Shown here in pieces: positions 42,034-48,523 of a DNA stretch of 48,523 bases. The notes under the pieces are model-generated. The model did no database searches. It was not told the origin of the DNA and saw only the letters and a list, made by a program, of their open reading frames with translations. The stretch covers positions 1-48,523 of the forward strand of contig CAYFHQ010000014.1 in the NCBI GenBank assembly GCA_964342805.1, written 5' to 3'. Origin of the DNA: CAYFHQ01 sp964342805 (lineage in GTDB: Bacteria > Bacillota > Clostridia > Peptostreptococcales > Acidaminobacteraceae). Positions within the stretch are counted from its first letter, which is position 1; each line of letters opens with the position of its first letter. The translations under genes were made by a program, and so were the position numbers.

Positions 42034-42054
42034 AGACTACCGACTCGGTAGTCT
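42034..42054 (-). terminator. Terminator after the 123-residue membrane protein gene
   Basis: AGACTACC (42034-42041) / GGTAGTCT (42047-42054), loop GACTC, followed on the minus strand by a run of seven T. It lies only about 27 bp before the HlyD-like start, so that gene needs either read-through or a promoter I could not identify. Confidence 0.85.
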
Positions 42055-42099
42055 CAGTTTGCCGAAGTTCGACACCTTGGTCATTGATTCGATGAATGT

Positions 42100-42471
42100 C
42101 TAAAACAAACGACCATATTTCATTGTAATCTTCAACCGTTTGATGGACTGGACACCCAGTTCAATCAACTCGTCGTCTGAAGTAATCAGGCAGATCGCCT
42201 TTTCTTGCTTTTTGGCACCAATCAAGGTCCCACTTACCAATTCATTATCTTTGAGAAGCACACGGATTTCGTCTCCGATATTCAAGTGGGTTTCCCCTAA
42301 CTTGAAGACTTTATAGTCCAGAGAGTCAATAAAGTCCTGTGTGACCCTTTTGCTCTTAATAAATACCTGGTGGTTTTGCATATTCAGTTTCTCTTGCATG
42401 ACGCTGAAAATGTACCCAAATGTACACAGCGCAAGTGCAATGACAAAACCCATTTCAACATAATGGAACAT
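42100..42471 (-). CDS. Small protein with an N-terminal membrane helix, unknown function
   Basis: The 123-residue protein has a membrane helix at residues 8-24 and then a cytoplasmic or extracellular domain with a possible small beta-barrel (LNIGDEIRVLLKDNELVSGT and a later VQSIKRLKI). I do not recognise a family. AGGTGA precedes the ATG, and a good promoter (42509-42537) and a terminator (42034-42054) make it a single-gene unit. Confidence 0.7.
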   Translation of the reverse strand: MFHYVEMGFVIALALCTFGYIFSVMQEKLNMQNHQVFIKSKRVTQDFIDSLDYKVFKLGETHLNIGDEIRVLLKDNELVSGTLIGAKKQEKAICLITSDDELIELGVQSIKRLKITMKYGRLF

Positions 42472-42508
42472 GAATTCACCTGTCCTTCTTGTACAAGCTC
42501 TATCATTT

Positions 42509-42537
42509 ATTATACATCAAGACCGGTACAAATCCAA
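42509..42537 (-). promoter_or_regulatory. Promoter of the 123-residue protein gene
   Basis: TTGGAT (42532-42537), 17 bp, TATAAT (42509-42514). The -35 box lies directly at the 3' end of gpsA. Confidence 0.72.
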
Positions 42538-42538
42538 A

Positions 42539-43561
42539 CTATTCCCAAGGGATTTCACTGGACGCAGCCTCTTCCATTTCATGTTTCAAAGACCGCAGCA
42601 TGAGGTTGGGAACAGAGTCCTTGGCGGGATAATTTTCATACACTACCTTGTATAACTCAGCGGTTATAGGCATATCCACGTCAAACTTTTGAGACAAGCC
42701 ATAGGCTGACTGGATGGTATAGATCCCCTCTACCGCCATGCCGATCTTGTCAACAGCAACGTCAATGGCTTCCCCTTGACCAATTAGAATGCCACAACGT
42801 CGGTTTCTGGAATGCATGGAGGTACAGGTTACAATCAAGTCACCGATCCCAGACAGGCCTGAAAAGGTCTCAATCTTGGCCCCCATGGCGATCCCCAGTC
42901 TAGCAATTTCTCGGATACCACGGGTCATTAGGGCTGCCTTAGCATTATCGCCATAACCCAGGCCATCGGAGATCCCAGCACCCAGGGCAATGATATTCTT
43001 GAGGGCGCCACCCACTTCTACGCCTACCAAGTCTGGATTGGTGTAGACCCGTAGGTAGGGCCGGGTAAAGGTGTCCTGAACCAACTCTGCTGCTTCACGG
43101 TCCAAGGAAGCCGACACCAAGGTCGTTGGGATCTGCTTGCACACTTCTTCCGCGTGGGAGGGCCCAGAAAGGGCAACAAATTTTTGACCAGGAATGATTT
43201 CTTCCACTACCTCCGAAATACGTAGGAGGGTCTTCATTTCAATCCCCTTGGAGATATTGACCACAACTGCCTCCTTGGGCAGATGCACCTTGGCCTGGTC
43301 CAATATGGGCCGTACAGCTTGGGAGGTAATCCCCAAAACGACCAGTTCAGCACCCTCTAAGGCATGGGCCATATCATTGGTAGGCTCGATGTTGTCCGGT
43401 AAGATAATATCCTTCAGATACCGTGGGTTGTGTCGGTCCACGCGCATCTCTTCTACTTGTTCTTTACGTCTTGCCCATAGGCGAATGCGATGGTCCTCTT
43501 CTGCCAATACTGCTGACAGTGCAGTACCCCAACTCCCTGCTCCTATGACTGCAATTTTCAT
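42539..43561 (-). CDS. gpsA: Glycerol-3-phosphate dehydrogenase [NAD(P)+]
   Basis: GpsA reduces dihydroxyacetone phosphate to sn-glycerol 3-phosphate, the backbone of phospholipids. The nucleotide-binding start is MKIAVIGAGSWGTALS (7-12 G-x-G-x-x-G). Conserved SGPSHAEEV, GGALKNIIALGAGISDGLGYGDNAKAA and GLSGIGDLIVTC follow; the lysine in ALKN is catalytic. Length 340. The start is ATG at 43559-43561 with GGGG upstream; the longer open frame reaches over it. It follows der as in other Bacillota. Confidence 0.96.
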   Translation of the reverse strand: MKIAVIGAGSWGTALSAVLAEEDHRIRLWARRKEQVEEMRVDRHNPRYLKDIILPDNIEPTNDMAHALEGAELVVLGITSQAVRPILDQAKVHLPKEAVVVNISKGIEMKTLLRISEVVEEIIPGQKFVALSGPSHAEEVCKQIPTTLVSASLDREAAELVQDTFTRPYLRVYTNPDLVGVEVGGALKNIIALGAGISDGLGYGDNAKAALMTRGIREIARLGIAMGAKIETFSGLSGIGDLIVTCTSMHSRNRRCGILIGQGEAIDVAVDKIGMAVEGIYTIQSAYGLSQKFDVDMPITAELYKVVYENYPAKDSVPNLMLRSLKHEMEEAASSEIPWE

Positions 43562-43633
43562 ATATTCTACCCCATTCATTCACAATAGTCTTTTATGGTG
43601 TCAAACCCTTGGTACGCCTTGACGTCCTAAGAC

Positions 43634-43642
43634 ATTATAACA
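43634..43642 (-). promoter_or_regulatory. Extended -10 promoter of gpsA
   Basis: TGTTATAAT on the minus strand (TATAAT at 43634-43639 with TG one base before). The -35 region is poor. It lies just after the der terminator. Confidence 0.5.
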
Positions 43643-43657
43643 CAGATCAAAACAAGA

Positions 43658-43690
43658 AACGCCCTGTAAACGGAAAGTTCACAGAGCGTT
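43658..43690 (-). terminator. Terminator of DUF512-der
   Basis: A 14-bp stem with two G-U pairs: AACGCTCTGTGAAC / GTTTACAGGGCGTT on the minus strand, loop TTTCC, followed by TCTTGTTTTG. Confidence 0.85.
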
Positions 43691-43707
43691 CAAAATTCTT
43701 TAACTCT

Positions 43708-45042
43708 TTATTTAACAAAGGGGTTGGTTCGCTTTCGTTCCTTCACTTCAATTTTGATCGGTGTACCCTCAAACTTGAAGTGTTTTCGAATGGCATTTTC
43801 CAAGTAACGAACATAGGAGAAGTGGGCCAATTCATAATCGTTGACGAAAAGAACAAACTTCGGTGGCTTGACACCCACCTGGGTCATGTAGTAGATCTTC
43901 AGTCGCTTACCCTTGTCAGACGGCGGCTGGTTCATCAGAATCGCTTCACTGATAATGTCGTTTAGAAGACCCGTTTGAATCCGTAGAGTCTGCTGCTCAG
44001 CCACATACTTGACCATTTCAAGGATTTGGTTGGTCCGCTGCTTGGTAATGGCAGACACGTAGATCACAGGGGCATACGGCATGTAGGCCAACTCCTGGCG
44101 GATCTTTTCTGTGTAGCGTTTCATGGTCTTGCCGTCTTTTTCGATCAAGTCCCACTTGTTGACAACGATGATACAACCACGACCGGCGTCATGGGCATAT
44201 CCAGCAACCTTCTTATCCTGGTCTGTAATGCCTTCAGCTGCGTCGATAACGATCAGACATACGTCAGAACGTTCAATGGCTGTCAGAGCACGGAGTACAG
44301 AGTATTTTTCAATGTTTTCGTTTACTTTCTTCTTCTTACGGATACCCGCTGTGTCGATGAGGACATACTTGTCTCCATCCTTTTCAAAGGGGGTGTCAAT
44401 GGCGTCACGGGTTGTTCCAGCGATGTCAGAAACGATTACCCTTTGCTCGCCTAAAAGAAGGTTGGTCAAGGAAGACTTACCAACGTTGGGTTTACCAATG
44501 AAGGCCACCTTCATGACGTCTTCATCGTAGTCATTCAAGCTGTCCTCAGGGAACTTGGCTACAATTTCGTCCAGAAGGTCACCTAGGTTAAGGCCGTTCG
44601 TGGAAGAAATTGGAATAGGATCTCCAAGGCCTAGGTTGTAGTAGTCATAGAAGTGCTCAGGGATATCTGCCTTGTCCACCTTGTTCATGACCATTAGGAT
44701 AGGCTTCTTGGCCTTCCGTAGCATCATGGCAATTTCTTCATCGGCAGTGGTATAGGTGTCCTTGCCATCCACCATGAAAAGGATTACGTCTGCCGTGTCA
44801 ATGGCCACCTGGGCCTGGTCCCGCATTTGTGACAGGATAATATCATTACTGCTTGGTTCAATACCGCCTGTGTCGATCATGGTAAAGTGGTTGTTCAACC
44901 ACTCCACATCCACATAAATACGGTCTCTTGTTACACCTGGTTTATCTTCAACGATAGAAATTCGCTTTCCAGCAATCTTATTAAAGAATGTAGATTTACC
45001 TACGTTTGGACGGCCTACGACCGCAACGACTGGTTTACCCAT
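43708..45042 (-). CDS. der: Ribosome biogenesis GTPase Der (EngA)
   Basis: Der has two GTPase domains and is needed for 50S assembly. Both G1 loops are present: GRPNVGKS (10-17) and GKPNVGKS (183-190), with DTGG (57-60) and DTAG (second domain), MNKVDKAD and NKWDL, and a KH-like C-terminal domain from about residue 350. Length 444. The start is ATG at 45040-45042 after AAGGTGGGG, one base after the previous gene's stop. Confidence 0.97.
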   Translation of the reverse strand: MGKPVVAVVGRPNVGKSTFFNKIAGKRISIVEDKPGVTRDRIYVDVEWLNNHFTMIDTGGIEPSSNDIILSQMRDQAQVAIDTADVILFMVDGKDTYTTADEEIAMMLRKAKKPILMVMNKVDKADIPEHFYDYYNLGLGDPIPISSTNGLNLGDLLDEIVAKFPEDSLNDYDEDVMKVAFIGKPNVGKSSLTNLLLGEQRVIVSDIAGTTRDAIDTPFEKDGDKYVLIDTAGIRKKKKVNENIEKYSVLRALTAIERSDVCLIVIDAAEGITDQDKKVAGYAHDAGRGCIIVVNKWDLIEKDGKTMKRYTEKIRQELAYMPYAPVIYVSAITKQRTNQILEMVKYVAEQQTLRIQTGLLNDIISEAILMNQPPSDKGKRLKIYYMTQVGVKPPKFVLFVNDYELAHFSYVRYLENAIRKHFKFEGTPIKIEVKERKRTNPFVK

Positions 45043-45043
45043 A

Positions 45044-46390
45044 TCATTCCCCACCTTTCTCAAGTCCCAGTATGGACTCCACCAAGGACGCACCGTCCAC
45101 ATCGGTTACGACCACTGGAACGCCCAGTTCAGCAGACAATTGGTCCACTGTCATGTTGTCTAAAAATACGGGTTCTCCCGTTTTGAGCATGGAGGACGGA
45201 ATAATTAATGCGTCTCCAATTTGCTCCTGATCTATTTGTTCTACAATGTCCTGGGCCACGATCAGGCCGGACACCGTAATGGTCTTACCAAAAAAGTTGT
45301 TATCAATGACTTTTACCTTGGCTTCTACAGAGGGAAAGGCACCTGTGATTTCCCCACATAGGTCTTTCATGAAGTCCCCTGCTGACGAGCCGGTTGCCAG
45401 GGTCACCTTTCGATTGGGAATGTCCAAGTCCGGTTTGGCCGCCAACAAGTCCCGAACTTCGGTCTGGAGCTTGGTCAACAAGCCAACTCCATTTTCCAAC
45501 TGGATATAACCTTCATAGTCCTCCGCAGTTGGAAGCGGTCTTCCAGAAAGGACAAAAAATTCGTCAGAAATAAAGACAAAACGTGTTCCACGTTCTCCAA
45601 GGCATTTTTCCTGCCACTTGGCCACCTGATCGATAGCACCTGCTGCCATTTCTGGTGTAAAGGTGGTCAAGGGGGCTAGGCCCTCTCTGAACTGAGTCGT
45701 TCCCACCGGTACAATGGCTATGGACTTGAGGCTCTGACCCAAGGCCAAGAGGTCTGTCAATGTACGATCTAGTTCTTCCCCGTCGTTGTAACCTGGACAA
45801 AGGACAATTTGGCCATTGACTTCCACCCTGTGGTCTACCAACAACTTGAGACGTTCTAAGACGTTCCCTGCATGACGATTGCCCAACATCCGGACACGAA
45901 GGTCTGGATTAGTCGTATGAATGGACACATTGATCGGACTAATATTGTAGTCGATCATTCGCATGAGGTTTTCCTCGCTGACATTGGTTAGGGTAACGAA
46001 GTTGCCCTGCAAGAAGGACAAACGGGAGTCGTCGTCCTTAAAATAGAGGGTGTCCCGCATGCCTTCCGGTAGCTGGTCAATAAAGCAAAACACACACTTG
46101 TTTCGACAACTACGAGCATGGTCCAGGATGGCACTCTCAAACTCAAGTCCCAATTCCTCGTCGTATTCCTTATCAATTTCCAGCACCCAAACGTCTCCAT
46201 CTGGCTTCTGGACTTCTACTTCAATATATTCATCTGCAATCAAAAACAGATAATCAATGATGTCTTTCACAGGACGACCGGCAACGGTTAAGAGCACGTC
46301 ACCCGGCTCAATGCCCATTTCTTCAGCAATGGAGTCAGGTAGTACGCGTCGTATACGGTTCCCTACAGCCCTAAATGGACTCACTTCCAT
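45044..46390 (-). CDS. DUF512 family protein, PDZ plus radical-SAM-like domain
   Basis: The 448-residue protein has an N-terminal PDZ domain (about 10-70, SIAEEMGIEPGDVLLTV), a radical-SAM-like centre with CRNKCVFC (C95, C99, C102), and a C-terminal DUF512 region. The cysteine spacing, CX3CX2C, should hold an iron-sulfur cluster. Such proteins are found beside der in Clostridia; the reaction is unknown. AGGTAGGTG precedes the ATG. It has its own promoter (46436-46464) and shares a transcript with der. Confidence 0.87.
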   Translation of the reverse strand: MEVSPFRAVGNRIRRVLPDSIAEEMGIEPGDVLLTVAGRPVKDIIDYLFLIADEYIEVEVQKPDGDVWVLEIDKEYDEELGLEFESAILDHARSCRNKCVFCFIDQLPEGMRDTLYFKDDDSRLSFLQGNFVTLTNVSEENLMRMIDYNISPINVSIHTTNPDLRVRMLGNRHAGNVLERLKLLVDHRVEVNGQIVLCPGYNDGEELDRTLTDLLALGQSLKSIAIVPVGTTQFREGLAPLTTFTPEMAAGAIDQVAKWQEKCLGERGTRFVFISDEFFVLSGRPLPTAEDYEGYIQLENGVGLLTKLQTEVRDLLAAKPDLDIPNRKVTLATGSSAGDFMKDLCGEITGAFPSVEAKVKVIDNNFFGKTITVSGLIVAQDIVEQIDQEQIGDALIIPSSMLKTGEPVFLDNMTVDQLSAELGVPVVVTDVDGASLVESILGLEKGGE

Positions 46391-46435
46391 GACATCACCT
46401 ACCTTTCATTATGGTACTCAATAAAATCCCAATCT

Positions 46436-46464
46436 ATCATACAGTCAAAAGACAGAGCCGTCAA
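46436..46464 (-). promoter_or_regulatory. Promoter of DUF512-der
   Basis: TTGACG (46459-46464), 17 bp, TATGAT (46436-46441). It lies inside the 3' part of the pgeF terminator: the GCTCTG arm (46453-46458) forms part of the spacer. Confidence 0.78.
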
Positions 46465-46490
46465 GCAATTTTACTTGCCAGTTAGCTCTG
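46453..46490 (-). terminator. Terminator of nrdR-pgeF
   Basis: CAGAGC / GCTCTG (46485-46490 and 46453-46458) with GCAAG/CTTG pairing inside; the minus strand continues TCTTTTG. The stem is interrupted, so termination may be partial. Confidence 0.6.
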
Positions 46491-46501
46491 CCTAGGTAAT
46501 C

Positions 46502-47284
46502 TTATTCTAATCCCATGACGGCGACCATTCGACCTGCGCCTGATCCAGTCTTGCGGTAGGAGTGATAGTCTCCATGACACTGGGTACAGTGGTCAATGAT
46601 TTCAATGTTTTGCTCCAGAATTCCAGCAGCCATAAAGACTTCCTTATTCAAGATCTTCAAATCAATGTTGTACTTGCCATGCCCTTTGGGCTGTAGCCAC
46701 CTGTGGGGGTTGGTCCAACCTTCAAAGGCCGCTTTTACAGGCTCGTCCACCTCGTAGCAACAGGACCCAGCAGAAGGCCCAATTCCCACTCGAATGGTTT
46801 CAGGTACACTCCCATAGGCTGACATGAGTTGTCCGACGGCTGCTTGGGCAATTTTCGCAGCAGTCCCCTTCCAGCCCGCATGGATGACACCACCCACATG
46901 TTGAACAGGGTCATAGATAAAGAGAGGGACACAGTCCGCATAAAAGGTCACCAAGGCCACGTCTGTCCTTGAGGTGACCATGCCATCCATTTGGTCGATC
47001 ACGGTCCAAGGTTCCTGGTTTTCAAGACGTTCTCCGATGACAGCCACCCGGTCAGAATGAATTTGTCGAGTAACCATGACAGACCGGTCATCCAGGTCAA
47101 TCCGGTTCAAGAAGCGGTAGAGATTTTCCTCCACGTCTTCAATATTGTCCTTGGTAAAAACACCGGGGTTCATTTCTCCATAACTACCCACACTCACTCC
47201 GCCCCATTTGGTGGAGAATCCGTGGTGCAAGCGGTCATAGGGCTTAAAAATCTCAAATTGAACAAGAGGGATGTCACGTGTCAT
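46502..47284 (-). CDS. pgeF: Purine nucleoside phosphorylase / multi-copper laccase-like protein (YfiH, YlmD)
   Basis: This family is described both as peptidoglycan-editing factor and as purine nucleoside phosphorylase with adenosine deaminase activity. The zinc/copper ligands are H76 (TRQIHSDRV), C118 (ADCVPLF) and H135 (IHAGWKG). Length 260. The start ATG overlaps the nrdR TGA by four bases (ATGA) with GGGAGTGA upstream. It is YlmD in the Bacillus division cluster. Its exact role in this species cannot be chosen from sequence. Confidence 0.93.
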   Translation of the reverse strand: MTRDIPLVQFEIFKPYDRLHHGFSTKWGGVSVGSYGEMNPGVFTKDNIEDVEENLYRFLNRIDLDDRSVMVTRQIHSDRVAVIGERLENQEPWTVIDQMDGMVTSRTDVALVTFYADCVPLFIYDPVQHVGGVIHAGWKGTAAKIAQAAVGQLMSAYGSVPETIRVGIGPSAGSCCYEVDEPVKAAFEGWTNPHRWLQPKGHGKYNIDLKILNKEVFMAAGILEQNIEIIDHCTQCHGDYHSYRKTGSGAGRMVAVMGLE

Positions 47285-47754
47285 GATCGATCACTCCCAT
47301 TCTTCTCTTCCAGGAGCTTGGTTAACTCCGTCATAAAGGTGGAGATGTCCTTGAACTGACGGTAAACAGAGGCAAAACGCACATAGGCTACCTCGTCCAG
47401 TTCCTTGAGGCCACTCATGATTAACTCTCCCACATAGGTGGAAGAAATTTCTTTTTCCATTGAGTTATAGAGTTTTTTTTCTATTCGTTTGGTCAAATCT
47501 TCAATTTGCTCAATGGACACAGGCCGCTTTTCACAGGCACGTATTAAACCACGAACAATCTTACTTCTATCATAGGACTCCCGAGTGCCGTCTTTTTTCA
47601 CAACAATCAAGGGGACTTCTTCGATCTTTTCATAGGTTGTGAATCGATGCTTACATTCTACACACTCCCGACGTCGACGGATGACATAGCCCTCTTCCGT
47701 AGGACGGGAATCAACTACCTTGGACTCGGTAAAGTCGCAAAATGGACATTTCAT
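47281..47754 (-). CDS. nrdR: Transcriptional repressor NrdR
   Basis: NrdR represses ribonucleotide reductase genes when dATP is bound. The N-terminal zinc ribbon has C3, C6, C31 and C34 (MKCPFCDF, ECVECKH), followed by an ATP-cone domain (VVKKDGTRESYDRSKI onward). Length 157. ATG at 47752-47754 has GGAGG at 8 bases; an in-frame GTG at 47763 is part of that site. No NrdR box was recognised in this window, so targets lie elsewhere. Confidence 0.95.
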   Translation of the reverse strand: MKCPFCDFTESKVVDSRPTEEGYVIRRRRECVECKHRFTTYEKIEEVPLIVVKKDGTRESYDRSKIVRGLIRACEKRPVSIEQIEDLTKRIEKKLYNSMEKEISSTYVGELIMSGLKELDEVAYVRFASVYRQFKDISTFMTELTKLLEEKNGSDRS

Positions 47755-47784
47755 TACATTCACCTCCAGGGGATTTACGTGAAA

Positions 47785-47811
47785 ATAAGCCGCCCTTGCG
47801 AGGCGGCTTAT
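47785..47811 (-). terminator. Terminator of ftsZ
   Basis: ATAAGCCGCC / GGCGGCTTAT (47785-47794 and 47802-47811), a perfect 10-bp stem, followed on the minus strand by TTTTCACG. Confidence 0.83.
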
Positions 47812-47822
47812 GATGATTCGTT

Positions 47823-48523
47823 TTATCTTTTTCGGCGAAGGAAGGTTGGAATATCAAATTCTTCTTGTTGAGTTTCTTCAGCAGCCGGTGCTGGCTCTTC
47901 CTCAACCACTTCCTCTTCTTGCACTTCTTCAGCTTGTGCTGGCTGCTCCGTTACACGGGGTGTATGACGGAAGGAGTCCTCACCGCTTTCAAAACCTGTG
48001 GCAATTACTGTAATGCGAAGTTCGTCTTTTAAGGACTCATCGATTACGGCACCGAAAATAATGTTTGCGTCTGGATCAGCAGCTTCTGCTACGATCTCAG
48101 CAGCTTCATTGACTTCAAATAGTCCTAGGCTGGAACCACCTGTAATGTTCAGGAGTACTCCCTTAGAACCATTGATGGATGTTTCTAGCATAGGTGAATG
48201 GATGGCTTGTTTAGCCGCTTCCACTGCACGATTTTCACCGCTGGCTTTACCAACACCCATGTGGGCCATGCCCCGTTCGAACATGATTGTCTTCACATCC
48301 GCGAAGTCAAGGTTAACTAGACCTGGGATTGCAATCAAATCGGAAATACCTTGTACACCCTGACGTAGGACGTCATCAGCGATTTTAAATGCGTCCACAA
48401 TGGACGTACGTTTTTCAATAACTTGTAGGAGACGGTCATTTGGGATGGTTACCAATGTGTCAACCTTGTCTCTTAGGGCTTCGATCCCCGTGTCTGCGTG
48501 AAGCATACGGCGACGACCTTCAA
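47823..48523 (-). CDS. ftsZ: Cell division protein FtsZ, C-terminal part (runs off the window end)
   Basis: FtsZ is the tubulin-like GTPase that forms the division ring. The fragment enters at FEGRRRMLH and contains the helix and GTPase-activating C-terminal domain: TIPNDRLL, the conserved IPGLVNLDFADV, and GGSSLGLFEVNEAA. A variable Glu/Pro/Ala-rich linker follows, then the C-terminal peptide EFDIPTFLRRKR, which recruits SepF and FtsA. The frame is open to position 48523 without a start. The N-terminal GTP-binding half is outside the window. No sigE/sigG locus lies between ftsZ and nrdR. Confidence 0.97.
   Translation of the reverse strand, partial: EGRRRMLHADTGIEALRDKVDTLVTIPNDRLLQVIEKRTSIVDAFKIADDVLRQGVQGISDLIAIPGLVNLDFADVKTIMFERGMAHMGVGKASGENRAVEAAKQAIHSPMLETSINGSKGVLLNITGGSSLGLFEVNEAAEIVAEAADPDANIIFGAVIDESLKDELRITVIATGFESGEDSFRHTPRVTEQPAQAEEVQEEEVVEEEPAPAAEETQQEEFDIPTFLRRKR

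Noticed and set aside
1..48523. tRNA, rRNA, CRISPR array, insertion sequence or prophage
   Set aside because: No cloverleaf, rRNA-like, regularly spaced repeat, transposase or phage gene was found on reading both strands.

Overview
This window looks like a chromosome segment from a low-to-mid G+C Gram-positive bacterium of the Bacillota, most likely class Clostridia. Gene order and content follow the Bacillus/Clostridium pattern: a yloC-to-recG block, and a nrdR-pgeF-sepF-yggT-ylmH-divIVA-ileS block downstream of ftsZ. Other Gram-positive signs are a tRNA-Ile T-box leader, a PASTA kinase with its PP2C phosphatase, strong AGGAGG ribosome binding sites and many TTG/GTG starts. Base composition is close to even by eye. 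I cannot name the genus. No rRNA, tRNA, CRISPR array, prophage or insertion sequence was seen. Almost all genes lie on the minus strand; the plus-strand exceptions are tmcAL, rpmB, rqcH and an MFS gene.

Layout, in window coordinates. 1-448: 5' part of ackA. 705-1907: tmcAL. 2049-7873: a coiled-coil protein, coaD, rsmD, recG, then fakA and an Asp23 protein. 8103-8294: rpmB, followed by an 87-bp hairpin element with a mobile-element look. 8577-21729: a long housekeeping run transcribed from a good promoter before gmk (gmk-rpoZ-coaBC-priA-def-fmt-yugP-rsmB-stp-prkC-rsgA-rpe-thiN). 21807-23692: yicC and dapF, divergent from rqcH-MFS (23848-26963). 27082-29167: pyrR, rluD and an acetyltransferase. 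29365-34345: the accessory part of the window. 34618-42471: ileS with its T-box, divIVA, ylmH, yggT, sepF, yggS, an HlyD-like protein and a small membrane protein. 42539-48523: gpsA, der, a DUF512 radical-SAM-like protein, pgeF, nrdR and the C-terminal part of ftsZ.

The most unusual locus is 30049-34345. Five tightly coupled genes encode three small proteins with a cysteine-free heavy-metal-associated-like domain, a P1B-type ATPase carrying the same N-terminal domain, and a 97-residue single-span membrane protein. All four related proteins carry an H-[SR]-[IL]-x-G-R-[LM]-R motif where classical HMA domains have CxxC. The ATPase has Y-S-C-G where a CPx motif is expected. A 19-bp sequence matching the Fur consensus at 16 of 19 positions covers the predicted -10 box. 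I read this as a metal-responsive efflux or metallation system whose accessory proteins may assemble around the pump. Next to it is a gene for a cytoplasmic two-EF-hand protein whose upstream region carries four direct repeats spaced 10-11 bp, the geometry of an OmpR/PhoB-type regulator site.

The housekeeping genes cover cell division and polar growth (ftsZ, sepF, yggT, divIVA), ribosome and tRNA maturation (rsmB, rsmD, rsgA, der, rluD, rpmB, tmcAL, def, fmt, ileS), ribosome rescue (rqcH, ylmH), replication and repair (priA, recG), cofactors and lipids (coaBC, coaD, thiN, gpsA, fakA), cell-wall precursor supply (dapF) and Ser/Thr signalling (prkC, stp). Several sporulation genes normally found at these positions (sigE/sigG after ftsZ, spoVM between thiN and rpmB) and remA (between yicC and gmk) are absent.
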